A DNA stretch of 46,219 nucleotides from JAEUSG01 sp964590225 (GTDB taxonomy: Bacteria > Fibrobacterota > OXYB2-FULL-49-7 > JAEUSG01). The first letter of the stretch is position 1. Every line of letters begins with the position of its first letter. Below the pieces are notes generated by a model. It searched no databases. It was not told the DNA's origin and saw nothing but the letters and a program-made list of their open reading frames with translations. The position numbers and the translations under genes are program-made. The DNA lies in assembly GCA_964590225.1 (NCBI GenBank), contig CAZPWS010000026.1, positions 1 to 46,219 on the forward strand, in the 5' to 3' direction. Below, piece by piece: positions 24,056 through 31,671 of this stretch.

Positions 24056-25315
24056 TTAACGGGAAATCAAGGCTCTATTTGCTGCTTCAATCTCGCGGGA
24101 TGATTCAAGGAGAGTGGCTATTCTTTCTCTGATGGAAAGCGACAAGCTTTTATCGTTGTGGAGATCCTCGACAACTTTAAAAAGTTCTTCGGAATTATTT
24201 ATCATAAAACCAATGTTGCTTGTTCTAAGTTTCTGCGCAGAAACTTTTTGCTGGTGAACAGATGGGCCAAAACAGACAGGCAAAAGCGCGCACAAAGGCT
24301 CCATCAGATTATGTCCGCCAATGTCAACCAATGTTCCGCCAACAAATGCCGCTTCACCGGCATGATAGAGCATTGATAGTTCACCGTGCGAATCGAGGAC
24401 GATGAGTCGTGTTTTTTCGCTCAAATTATTGAGTATCTTGCTTCTCCGTTCATACGGTATTTTTCTTTCTTCGATAATGCCAATCACTGCGTCAACTCTT
24501 TCAAGGTGTCTGGGTGCTATAAGAAGTATGATATCAGGATATTTTTCGAATAATGATGTAAACGAGTCAAGAATCACTTCTTCTTCTCCTTCCCTGGTTG
24601 ATGCGGCAATAAATAGCCAATGGGTATCACTCAAGCCCATTTGTCTGCGTGCCTTTGCGCGCTTTTCATGCGCGTTATTATCCGTATGGATAACTTCCTT
24701 GATATTGCCGGTGACCACAACCTTTCCCGGATTGGCTCCAATTGAAATAAATCTTTGCCTGTACTCCTCCGATTGTGCGCCAATGACATCGAACGAATCA
24801 AGCACCGGCCCAAAAATACTCCTAAAGAGCATATATTTACCGATAGTTCTGTCAGATATTCTACCATTAAGTAAAATGGTTTTTATACCCTGTTGCTTTG
24901 CTTCGGAAATGAAATTCGGCCAAAGCTCCGTTTCGGTTATAATAATGAGTTCCGGATTTACTGTTTTAAGCGATCTTCGTATGCAGGGCAAAAATTCCAT
25001 TGGAAGGTAAAGCGCATGCGATATTTCGTCACGCATTGTTTCTGTTATGTTTTTATACCCCGATTCCGATGTAACTGAAACCACTATTGGGTTATATGGA
25101 TATGCTTCCTTAATAAGGGGGATTAATTTCTTTACAACGGCCATCTCTCCCAAAGAGGCGCCGTGTATAAGGATAGATTTTCGGGAATCTATTACTCCCG
25201 GCTCGCTAATTGTCAGCCGTTTTCTGAAAGCTTTAATATCCAATGCAGCAAGCAAAAGAAGCGCTGGACTAACAAGTAAACCAGCAGCCGAAAGTAAAAG
25301 ATTATATGCCATCAC
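24056..25315 (-). CDS. waaA: 3-deoxy-D-manno-octulosonic acid (Kdo) transferase
   Basis: Inner-membrane-anchored glycosyltransferase (GT30) that adds Kdo to lipid A precursor; its presence indicates an LPS-bearing outer membrane. The 419 residues fit. An N-terminal hydrophobic anchor (about 5-25) is followed by IHGASLGEMAVVKKLIPLI, with the catalytic Glu of the GASxGE motif. Then come YLPMEFLPCIRRSLKTVNPELIIITETELWPNFI, NGRISDRT, VTGNIK, LIAPRHLERVD, and the donor-binding DIGGHNLMEPLCALLPVCFGP near the C-terminus. It is preceded by the outer-membrane protein gene with a 7-nt gap. Confidence 0.95.
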   Translation of the reverse strand: MMAYNLLLSAAGLLVSPALLLLAALDIKAFRKRLTISEPGVIDSRKSILIHGASLGEMAVVKKLIPLIKEAYPYNPIVVSVTSESGYKNITETMRDEISHALYLPMEFLPCIRRSLKTVNPELIIITETELWPNFISEAKQQGIKTILLNGRISDRTIGKYMLFRSIFGPVLDSFDVIGAQSEEYRQRFISIGANPGKVVVTGNIKEVIHTDNNAHEKRAKARRQMGLSDTHWLFIAASTREGEEEVILDSFTSLFEKYPDIILLIAPRHLERVDAVIGIIEERKIPYERRSKILNNLSEKTRLIVLDSHGELSMLYHAGEAAFVGGTLVDIGGHNLMEPLCALLPVCFGPSVHQQKVSAQKLRTSNIGFMINNSEELFKVVEDLHNDKSLSLSIRERIATLLESSREIEAANRALISR

Positions 25316-25322
25316 TGTGATT

Positions 25323-26492
25323 CTAGTATCTGTATGATACCGTAATTATGCCTCGCCGCAAAAAACGGTTTTCCTGAATTGGAGCGCCAGTAGCTGATTT
25401 GTACAAATAATCCGAGGACAAAAACTCTGCACCAGCGTCAATAGCAAGCGAGCCGCCGAGCAAGAGACCAATGCCACCATTATATCCCCATGCATTTTTT
25501 TGGTCAATATCACTGAAGAGTGACGGCGTGTAGTTGGTTCCTACGCGAATTTTTACTGGCACAATCGGCAGCAGCCATTCCACACCAAAATTGAATGTAG
25601 TTATATCGTTAAGATTGTTCTGTCGAATTACAGCAGCCCCTCCTTCGTATTCAACAGAAATGTCACTCCATGCGCTGTATCCAGCATCTATCGATATTGT
25701 GAGAGGCGTGGTAACATAAGCCATGCCCATTTTTGCCATAACAGGAAAAGTGATCAGCGTTTTATCGTCGGGATATATGAATCGAATATTCGCGGAGTCC
25801 TCGTTTGCCTGTCTTAAATTGCTTAGCCTGTTGTAAAAGCGAATGTTTCCTCCAAAATAAATGTTGTTTGGCAATCGGTAAAGCCACCCGCCATTTATTG
25901 CAAATCCGCTAAAGATATCTTTTTGTGCATAGGTTGAGTTTTGCTCCTGCTTAGTATAGTTCTCCTCTCCATACACATATGACAATCCAAGCCCAAGGCC
26001 AATATCCTCCGCTACATCAAGCCCAAAGGCCGCTGTCCATTGACCAGTATGACCATCACTTTGCACTGTATTATATCGGCCACCACCTCTCATGCTCCTG
26101 ATATCAAGCATATCCTGTGGTCTTGAATAGCCAAAGGAAGTAACAAAACTTCCTCTTACAACGGGAAAGGAATATATGTAACCAATTGACTTAAGCTTTA
26201 ATTCAGCAACTCCGTCTGCCCCACGCATATTTAAGGTGTCGTACCACGCAGAATCTCTTAACGATGTAAGAGAATACGATATATGGACATCCTTGCTTCT
26301 TATTTGAGTAAGACAGGCAGGATTATTGTTTGCGGCGTCATAATCCCAGGTTGCAGCCGAAGAAGCCCCCCCCATGCCGAGTGCTTTTGCCGTAACAGAA
26401 GAAAATTCTTTTACAAAACCAAAATCGAGAGGTTCAGAAAAAAGAGAAAGAGTGACAGTAGCCAATAACAGGGGTAAGAGCCTTTTAGTCAA
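25323..26492 (-). CDS. Outer-membrane beta-barrel protein, FadL/UPF0164-like
   Basis: The 389-residue product starts with a signal peptide (TKRLLPLLLATVTLSLFS) and continues VTAKALGMGGASSAATWDYDAANNNPACLTQI, the alpha-helical plug and NPA motif of FadL/UPF0164-type proteins; amphipathic strands then run to a C-terminal SYRY. It is a candidate channel for hydrophobic compounds or a structural outer-membrane protein. I place the start at TTG 26492: GGGGAGGA lies 6 nt upstream of it, whereas the in-frame ATG at 26522 has no ribosome binding site and adds ten residues ahead of the signal peptide. With this start it overlaps the upstream lipoprotein stop by 8 nt. Confidence 0.8.
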   Translation of the reverse strand: MTKRLLPLLLATVTLSLFSEPLDFGFVKEFSSVTAKALGMGGASSAATWDYDAANNNPACLTQIRSKDVHISYSLTSLRDSAWYDTLNMRGADGVAELKLKSIGYIYSFPVVRGSFVTSFGYSRPQDMLDIRSMRGGGRYNTVQSDGHTGQWTAAFGLDVAEDIGLGLGLSYVYGEENYTKQEQNSTYAQKDIFSGFAINGGWLYRLPNNIYFGGNIRFYNRLSNLRQANEDSANIRFIYPDDKTLITFPVMAKMGMAYVTTPLTISIDAGYSAWSDISVEYEGGAAVIRQNNLNDITTFNFGVEWLLPIVPVKIRVGTNYTPSLFSDIDQKNAWGYNGGIGLLLGGSLAIDAGAEFLSSDYLYKSATGAPIQENRFLRRGIITVSYRY

Positions 26493-27075
26493 TTTGATTC
26501 CTCCCCTTTGTTGGTCTTTCACGGGTTTGTATCTGGACAGGCGTATTCATGGTTGTATCCGGTACCGTACTTTGGGTTCCCTCTTTGTGTTGAATATTTG
26601 GAGCGGGAACTCCTGAAATGGTTTCTCTGTTCTTTGCCGGTTTGTTTTCGACAGCAATGGAAGATGGTGGTTGTTGTGGTTGTTGTGGTGCGTAATAGTT
26701 ATGGTTATTATTGTATGAAGGCCGCCTTTTCGGAGAATAACGGTGCCACCAGGGATACCTGTCAAAACGGTCCCAGCCCCAGTAACTTTTATATATGCCA
26801 GTAGGACAAAACTCATATCCAAGCCGGTGATATAAACCACAGCGATCACAGTAACACCAGCATGTTTGTGTCTGGATTTCCCATGGGGTGCAATCGCAAG
26901 GCTTTTCTATATTTGTGATAACCGTTGAGTTTTCCGTTGTACCCAAAGTACTATCGCCCTGATATTGAGACGCAATTTCCTGAGAGCGGATATAGTCAAC
27001 TGTTAATAACTGAGTATAGCAGCCAGTTATCGAAAGCAGTGAAAATAAAGATAATGAAAGAGTTATGATTCTCAT
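26485..27075 (-). CDS. Cysteine- and proline-rich lipoprotein
   Basis: The 196 residues have a lipoprotein signal peptide with lipobox SITGC (Cys at about 19). The mature N-terminal half holds a cluster of cysteines (CDCTPWEIQTQTCWCYCDRCG, then YEFCPTG), which could bind metal or be disulphide-linked. A Trp/Tyr/Arg-rich patch follows, then a Pro/Gln/Asn-rich disordered tail. No family is recognised. It is the first gene of the envelope operon that runs through waaA to 23054. A promoter should lie in 27076-27176, where AT-rich ATTATTTATATATTG precedes the ATG on the - strand, but hexamers are not convincing. Confidence 0.6.
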   Translation of the reverse strand: MRIITLSLSLFSLLSITGCYTQLLTVDYIRSQEIASQYQGDSTLGTTENSTVITNIEKPCDCTPWEIQTQTCWCYCDRCGLYHRLGYEFCPTGIYKSYWGWDRFDRYPWWHRYSPKRRPSYNNNHNYYAPQQPQQPPSSIAVENKPAKNRETISGVPAPNIQHKEGTQSTVPDTTMNTPVQIQTRERPTKGRNQID

Positions 27076-27176
27076 GATTACAATATATAAATAATTGCGT
27101 CTGGAATCGCTTCAAGTTGGTTGCGCGCAAAGTTTTACCGATTCAGGCAAAAAAAGAATGGGAAGTAAGATCTGTT

Positions 27177-27755
27177 TTAGTGCTGTAAGAAAATCGGATT
27201 GCTGATATCATTTAAATGTTTTCCATTCCATTTTTTAAACACTACATTTGGATCTCCATCCCGTACACTCATTACGCTGCCGTCTTCATAAGCCTGATAA
27301 CCATATATCACTTCGCTGCAACCCCTTTCCCATTTGATATAGCAGAATGAAAGCTGCGTTTCCACCCAGGTGCATTGTGTTAAATCATTACCATTGCGAG
27401 GAATAACCCTGCGAGGCGTTAAAGTCATTAAATGGCTCCTGGATACTCCCCAGGTCCCTTTGTAGTACTCAATCGGAAGCCATCCTGAACTATTAGAAAC
27501 TTTTTTCTTCCATGCTGCATACATCGTTCCATCTTCGGTAAATGTCCACCATGTTGTATCGTAAGGTAGATTGTACTCCCACTCTACCCATGTGGTTGTC
27601 TTTCCCACAAACAGATCAGCCGCTTTTGGTGTGCTGTCTTTAACAACAGTTTTAGAAGTATCGGCAGGCTTTGATGGTCCTGTACCGTAGTCTCCTTCAG
27701 CACAGTTGTTCAAAAAGACAACGGACAAGATAATTGCAGCAATTAAAAAACTCAT
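27177..27755 (-). CDS. Putative lipoprotein, unknown function
   Basis: The 192 residues have an N-terminal hydrophobic segment ending VVFLNNC, a lipobox-like site, followed by a Gly/Asp-rich spacer. The rest is rich in Trp/Tyr and beta-like (TTTWVEWEYNLPYDTTWWTFTEDGTMYAAWKKK, in two pieces), the pattern of small lipocalin-like domains that judge length by a fitted template such as TFxxDGTMY. No function assigned. The ATG directly follows the upstream stop codon (TAG-ATG) with GGGAGG 6 nt before it, so translation is coupled to the gene 27756-28444. The 101 nt downstream to the next gene contain no clear terminator. Confidence 0.55.
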   Translation of the reverse strand: MSFLIAAIILSVVFLNNCAEGDYGTGPSKPADTSKTVVKDSTPKAADLFVGKTTTWVEWEYNLPYDTTWWTFTEDGTMYAAWKKKVSNSSGWLPIEYYKGTWGVSRSHLMTLTPRRVIPRNGNDLTQCTWVETQLSFCYIKWERGCSEVIYGYQAYEDGSVMSVRDGDPNVVFKKWNGKHLNDISNPIFLQH

Positions 27756-28444
27756 CTATGACCTCCCTGCGTCTTTTTCAACAAGAACAAACTCATCAAA
27801 GAAATCAAGTTCTACTTTTCTGTCCCATATTGCCGTTTTTGTCCGCAAGAAAGCATCGATGAACCTTTTCTTAGACATAAACTCACATTTTGCCTCAACA
27901 AATCGTCGTTCATAGTTCATCACCTCTATCGCCTCCTTTGCCTCACTATCATCCATTTCCGAATGAAACGGCACTTTTGTTTTTGGAGGAATTCTGTTTT
28001 TAATACCTTCACTTGTTACACTTGTGAATAATGGTAATTCGAGAGCATAAACCTTTCTTGTTGGCAGCTCAATACTCAACAGATAACCGTAAAGCTTTCG
28101 CTTAATACGCACCCGTTCCACAAGCATCTGTGATCGTGTCTGGAATTCCTCTCTGCATTCTGACATAACGCCAAACAGACGCCGAAGCTCCTTCGCCCTG
28201 TCTGAATGTTCAGGCGGGAGAACGGATAACAATTCCATGTCACGATTATCATTAAATTCGTTATCGAAGAATTCGATTTTNNNNNNNNNNNNNNNNNNNN
28301 NNNNNNNNNNNNNNNNNNNNNNNNNNNNNNNNNNNNNNNNNNNNNNNNNNNNNNNNNNNNNNNNNNNNNNNNNNNNNNNNATAACAATTCCATGTCACGA
28401 TTATCATTAAATTCGTTATCGAAGAATTCGATTTTTTCAGTCAT
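27756..28444 (-). CDS. Unknown protein, split by a false scaffold gap
   Basis: As printed, an intact frame covers only 27756-28238, but the 55 bases before and after the N-run are identical. Collapsing the duplicate and the Ns gives a continuous 177-residue frame starting at ATG 28444 (MTEKIEFFDNEFNDNRD, then MELLSVLPPEH). That start has GGAGGGG 6 nt upstream and lies 1 nt after the stop of the upstream gene, the expected operon spacing. The protein is predominantly helical, with a central beta segment YGYLLSIELPTRKVYALEL. I recognise no family. It is probably co-transcribed with the EcsC-like gene and the lipoprotein downstream. Confidence 0.6.
28226..28280. repeat. 55-nt sequence duplicated across the gap, left copy
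   Basis: Identical to 28381-28435. It is an assembly overlap, not a biological repeat: joining the copies restores one reading frame. The 55-nt length equals a common de Bruijn k-mer size. Confidence 0.85.
28281..28380. other. 100-N scaffold gap (artefact)
   Basis: Exactly 100 N between two contig ends that overlap by 55 nt. True extra sequence is probably zero; the printed window is then 155 nt too long here. Confidence 0.9.
28381..28435. repeat. 55-nt sequence duplicated across the gap, right copy
   Basis: Right-hand copy of the assembly overlap described for 28226-28280. Confidence 0.85.
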
Positions 28445-28445
28445 C

Positions 28446-29045
28446 TTATTCCCCTCCAGCCATTGTTTCATTCTTCAGTTCACTAAAAAGTTCAACCGCC
28501 GTCTCTCCAACCTTTTTTGTGTCATATTTCGCATACGCACCAACAGCTAAAGCTCCAACAAACGGCACGAAACGGCTGGCTGTATTACCGATAACTCTTT
28601 GGGTAACCCTTATCCCTATCTTTTCAAGAATGGTCTGCATATTTCGTAAAGCGACTCTCTTTATCATAAACCGGCCCCCAACCCTAACAGCTATATCGCG
28701 TAAAGCCTGTGCCGCTGCATGACGAAAAAGACAGTAAACCATCTGCTCCCTTGTAATAACTGCCTTATAACCATAAGCTGCGGCAATATCTGATACAAGC
28801 TGCGCCTGCATTTTCCATATAGCGACTAAATCCGGCAGTATTGTTACAAAACCGAGAGGTCCCGGTGGAATGGCAAGCGAAAATGAGACTACACCGCATC
28901 GCCAGGAGGCAGATTCAATTAACTGTGAGCTCCTATCTTTCGGATCGCACGCTTCAATCTCCTTACTTGAAGGCACACTCAATACAAGATTCATTATTTC
29001 GTCGGCGATTTTTCCGTAAAGTCCGTTTGCTTCAATCTTTTCCAT
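28446..29045 (-). CDS. EcsC-like protein
   Basis: The 199 residues contain a Gly/Ala/Pro-rich membrane-interactive stretch VSFSLAIPPGPLGFVTILPDLVAIWKMQAQLVSDIAAAYGYK (as separate parts), which matches the EcsC family pattern of a hydrophobic helical hairpin followed by QxxLIxxIAxxYG. A second glycine/alanine-rich segment, FVPFVGALAVGAYAKYDT, lies near the C-terminus. EcsC proteins have no settled biochemical role. GGGAGGG lies 5 nt before the ATG. It is the first gene of a three-gene - strand unit and is divergent from the small membrane protein and the CRISPR locus. Family assignment rests on pattern memory and is moderate. Confidence 0.6.
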   Translation of the reverse strand: MEKIEANGLYGKIADEIMNLVLSVPSSKEIEACDPKDRSSQLIESASWRCGVVSFSLAIPPGPLGFVTILPDLVAIWKMQAQLVSDIAAAYGYKAVITREQMVYCLFRHAAAQALRDIAVRVGGRFMIKRVALRNMQTILEKIGIRVTQRVIGNTASRFVPFVGALAVGAYAKYDTKKVGETAVELFSELKNETMAGGE

Positions 29046-29147
29046 TAAACCCTCCCCCTTTGGTTACTACTGCTCTCTACTACATTATGACGGTGGATAT
29101 AAAGTGATATTCCGAAAAAATTATAACCCACCCCCGCCCTTCGGGCA

Positions 29148-29200
29148 CCCCCTCCCTTTTTCTCTTTTGTTACATATCAGTAATAGAAAAAGGGAGGGGG
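29148..29200. repeat. 16-bp perfect inverted repeat (hairpin)
   Basis: CCCCCTCCCTTTTTCT and its exact complement around a 21-nt loop. There is no T-tract after either arm, so it is not a typical terminator. The + strand arm AGGGAGGGGG directly precedes an ATG at 29203 and would hide that ribosome binding site when folded. Confidence 0.7.
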
Positions 29201-29202
29201 AA

Positions 29203-29262
29203 ATGATAAAAAACCGGAAAATGCGCCGTAATGATGCGTCAATACAGATTGAACTTAATTAA
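29203..29262 (+). CDS. Possible 19-residue leader peptide
   Basis: ATG at 29203 follows a GGAGGGGG stretch at 5 nt and encodes a basic 19-residue peptide (MIKNRKMRRNDASIQIELN), ending 15 nt before the start of the membrane protein gene. The ribosome binding site lies inside the hairpin arm. It could be chance. Confidence 0.25.
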   Translation: MIKNRKMRRNDASIQIELN

Positions 29263-29277
29263 CGGAGGGCAAATACA

Positions 29278-29613
29278 ATGCTTGCATTAACAATAATAGG
29301 ACTTTCATGCGGCCTTATCTCAATCTTTATGATCATCCTGGAGATCGATGCATCTATGAATAGTCTCAACAACACATGGAATAGCCTTCATGGAATTAAA
29401 AAAATCGCCATGCTTTGGCTGTGGCCTAAATGTGTTTTACCAGTACTTTTAGATGTAGGGATAACACTTTCTGTTATATGGCTTTTTTCTATGGGAGGTA
29501 TGATAGGTATGATGATATCGTTAATGGCTTCGGCTATGATATCAAGTTATCTGTATTTCAGGGGGAAAAGAAGAAGGCGGGAATTGGCAGCTATAAAAGC
29601 AGGTAACTATTGA
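29278..29613 (+). CDS. Small membrane protein, unknown
   Basis: The 111 residues have three predicted membrane segments: about 4-22 (TIIGLSCGLISIFMIILEI), 46-68 and 72-93 (GGMIGMMISLMASAMISSYLYF), with a very basic C-terminal tail (FRGKRRRRELAAIK) that would face the cytoplasm. No CARF or other known type III accessory domain is visible. CGGAGG lies about 9 nt before the ATG. It sits 82 nt upstream of cas6 on the same strand but cas6 has a candidate promoter of its own in the gap. A link to the CRISPR system is therefore only positional. Confidence 0.55.
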   Translation: MLALTIIGLSCGLISIFMIILEIDASMNSLNNTWNSLHGIKKIAMLWLWPKCVLPVLLDVGITLSVIWLFSMGGMIGMMISLMASAMISSYLYFRGKRRRRELAAIKAGNY

Positions 29614-29645
29614 ATAAGTTAGAAAAAGAATGAATCATTTTGTTC

Positions 29646-29675
29646 TTGCATAATGTCCGTGTCAATTTGTATAAA
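29646..29675 (+). promoter_or_regulatory. Candidate promoter of the cas6-cmr operon
   Basis: TTGCAT (29646-29651), 18 nt, TATAAA (29670-29675), 20 nt before the cas6 ATG. The -10 lies in TTGTATAAATAT, a 12-mer also found upstream of the second CARF-HEPN gene (39959-39970). Confidence 0.45.
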
Positions 29676-29695
29676 TATGTAAGTAAAGGAAAAGT

Positions 29696-30661
29696 ATGAG
29701 AAAAAACAATCTTGCAACAAATCTGCAATACTGCAATCTAAGAATAACAATTCGCTTTCTTATGTCAGGCCTCCTGCCAGAATATAAAGGTTCTATGTTA
29801 AGAGGCGCTTTTGGTAATGCTTTTAAAAAAGCAATATGCATGCACCCTGGATCTTTTTGTGATAAATGCGTAAGTAGAAACAAATGCGGCTATATTTTTG
29901 TCTTTGAAACACCTGTTTCCGAAAAAGCCTTGGCAATTACAGGCAGTAATAACGCCCCCCACCCATTCGTCATTACCCCAATCGATAACAGACGACGAAA
30001 AGTTGACGAAGAGGATCGTCTCGCTATAGACCTAACACTGTTTGGCGAGAAAACGATAGTTCTTCTTCCTTATATAATTAGAGCTTTTGAGACCGCATCA
30101 GTAAAAGGATATACAAGTAAGGAAGTTAAATCGGTTGTTGAATCAGTAGTCTCAATTTCCGATGGGAAAAGGCTCTATACTGCCGAAACAGGCTTTTCTT
30201 TAATGCCAACGCCTGAACGGTTTTCTCTTAAAGAAAAATTTCCCAAGAACAACAATATTGTAATGACTTTTCTTACTCCCGTTCGTATCCAGAAAAATGG
30301 TAAAATTCAGAGCCATTTCGACTTCTACACCGTAATGAGTACCCTTTTACGGCGATACAGCAGCATCCTTTTCTACCACTGCGGCCTTGAACTACCTATT
30401 GACGCCAAAGCATACCTGAAAAACACCGAAAAAGCCAAAGTTGTTGATTGTTCGCTAAGACGCTACGAATGGACACGAATGTCAAATAGGCAAGGAAGCG
30501 TAATTGATATGGATGGCATGGTTGGGTCAATAACATTTAGTGGAGTTTCGTCTGAATATATGGAACTCCTTAAGCTTGGGGAAATTATGCATATAGGCAA
30601 AGGGACAGCTTTTGGATTGGGGAGTTATAGAGTTGATATAAATGAGCAGGAGGACAAATGA
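29696..30661 (+). CDS. cas6: CRISPR endoribonuclease Cas6
   Basis: Cuts the repeat RNA to release crRNAs. The 321 residues belong to the PF10040-type Cas6: an N-terminal RAMP fold with LLPEYKGSMLRGAFGNAFKKAIC, then CDKCVSRNKCGYIFVFETP (Cys cluster common in this subfamily), and the C-terminal glycine-rich loop GKGTAFGLGSYRVDI. Candidate catalytic His residues are not obvious without alignment. AAAGGA precedes the ATG. The stop overlaps cmr1 by 4 nt (ATGA), so it is translationally coupled to the effector operon. Its likely substrate is the 37-nt repeat of the array at 42693, leaving the 8-nt handle ATTGAGAC. Confidence 0.88.
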   Translation: MRKNNLATNLQYCNLRITIRFLMSGLLPEYKGSMLRGAFGNAFKKAICMHPGSFCDKCVSRNKCGYIFVFETPVSEKALAITGSNNAPHPFVITPIDNRRRKVDEEDRLAIDLTLFGEKTIVLLPYIIRAFETASVKGYTSKEVKSVVESVVSISDGKRLYTAETGFSLMPTPERFSLKEKFPKNNNIVMTFLTPVRIQKNGKIQSHFDFYTVMSTLLRRYSSILFYHCGLELPIDAKAYLKNTEKAKVVDCSLRRYEWTRMSNRQGSVIDMDGMVGSITFSGVSSEYMELLKLGEIMHIGKGTAFGLGSYRVDINEQEDK

Positions 30662-31671
30662 TAATAACAAGATTTCATGATTTGGAAGAAATCAAACTCG
30701 ATGTTGAGTTTCTCACTCCATGTTTTTTGGGTGGGGCTGATCAGAATGCTGAATTGAGGAGTGCGCCATTTAAGGCGGCTTTAAGGCAATGGTGGAGAAT
30801 TTTGTACGGCTGTGAATATTTGACGCCCGAGAAGCTCAAAACGGCAGAGGATTCAATATTTGGTTCAACAGAGATATCGGCGCAAGTTCGAATATCTGTA
30901 AAAGGGAATATCAGCACTAGCCAATCTGGATTTTCTAACGGCAAAAAAATACAGGTAACATCAAAGGGAAGATCATTTCCCATAAATATAATTGACTATT
31001 TAGCATATGGAAAATATGACTACATAAAAGGGCAAGGAAACAAATATCATAAAACACACATTATTGCTGGCAGCAAGTTCCAACTGTTAATTTGCTACCA
31101 TAATCGCCTCAAAAAAGAAATCTCATCGACCATTAATGCTTTTCTCATGTATGGTTCTGTTGGTTCAAGGTGCAGAAACGGCTTTGGATCACTACAAGCG
31201 ACAGAGCTTGTTAATTCATCATATTCCATACCATTTAACAGCATCAATAAGAAATCATATCCTATCCTTAGCAAGGAAAGCCGACTTTATATAACAACTC
31301 ATGGTTATACAAGATGGGAAGACGCTCTATCTGACCTCGGCACATACTATAGGGAAGCTCGTACCTCGCTGGAAAACAGGCATCAATTTAAAAGAAGAGG
31401 CTTTATTGCAAGACCTATCGAAGTGAAGAACGAGTATAATATTCCTAAAAATGTAAGAGAAGGTCGTCATCCTAAACAATTTTACATGAGCCTGAAAAAA
31501 ATGGCTGATGGTAAATTCTTCGGTCAAATTCTTGTATTGCCAATACTCTTCTACGAGGAAACAAGCATAAACCAATATAATCAAGCAATACAAGATATGT
31601 GCAAATACTTATCCACTAAAATGGAAGATAAAACAAGCGAGATAAGATCATATTTAGGAGTCAAACAATGA
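30658..31671 (+). CDS. cmr1: Type III-B RAMP protein Cmr1
   Basis: Subunit at the head of the Cmr complex, near the 3' end of the crRNA, involved in target RNA capture. The 337 residues show the Cmr1 opening VEFLTPCFLGGADQNAELRSAPFKAALRQWWRILYG, with the LRxWWR signature, and the second RAMP motif GSVGSRCRNGFGSLQ. Length is within the family range. It overlaps cas6 and cas10 by 4 nt on each side. Confidence 0.93.
   Translation: MIITRFHDLEEIKLDVEFLTPCFLGGADQNAELRSAPFKAALRQWWRILYGCEYLTPEKLKTAEDSIFGSTEISAQVRISVKGNISTSQSGFSNGKKIQVTSKGRSFPINIIDYLAYGKYDYIKGQGNKYHKTHIIAGSKFQLLICYHNRLKKEISSTINAFLMYGSVGSRCRNGFGSLQATELVNSSYSIPFNSINKKSYPILSKESRLYITTHGYTRWEDALSDLGTYYREARTSLENRHQFKRRGFIARPIEVKNEYNIPKNVREGRHPKQFYMSLKKMADGKFFGQILVLPILFYEETSINQYNQAIQDMCKYLSTKMEDKTSEIRSYLGVKQ

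Larger units (their letters stand above)
29046..29277. other. Divergent intergenic region with strong hairpin
   Basis: It contains a GCCC-TTC-GGGC mini-hairpin (29137-29146 region), a 16-bp perfect inverted repeat (29148-29163 with 29185-29200, 21-nt loop), a possible 19-codon ORF (29203-29262) and the ribosome binding site of the next gene. No confident promoter seen. Confidence 0.5.

Noticed and set aside
28076..28471. 131-residue frame containing a run of unknown residues
   Set aside because: It only exists because the false gap plus 55-nt duplication (155 nt) shifts the frame.
29148..29200. Hairpin as an intrinsic terminator
   Set aside because: No T-tract on either side and the flanking genes diverge from it.
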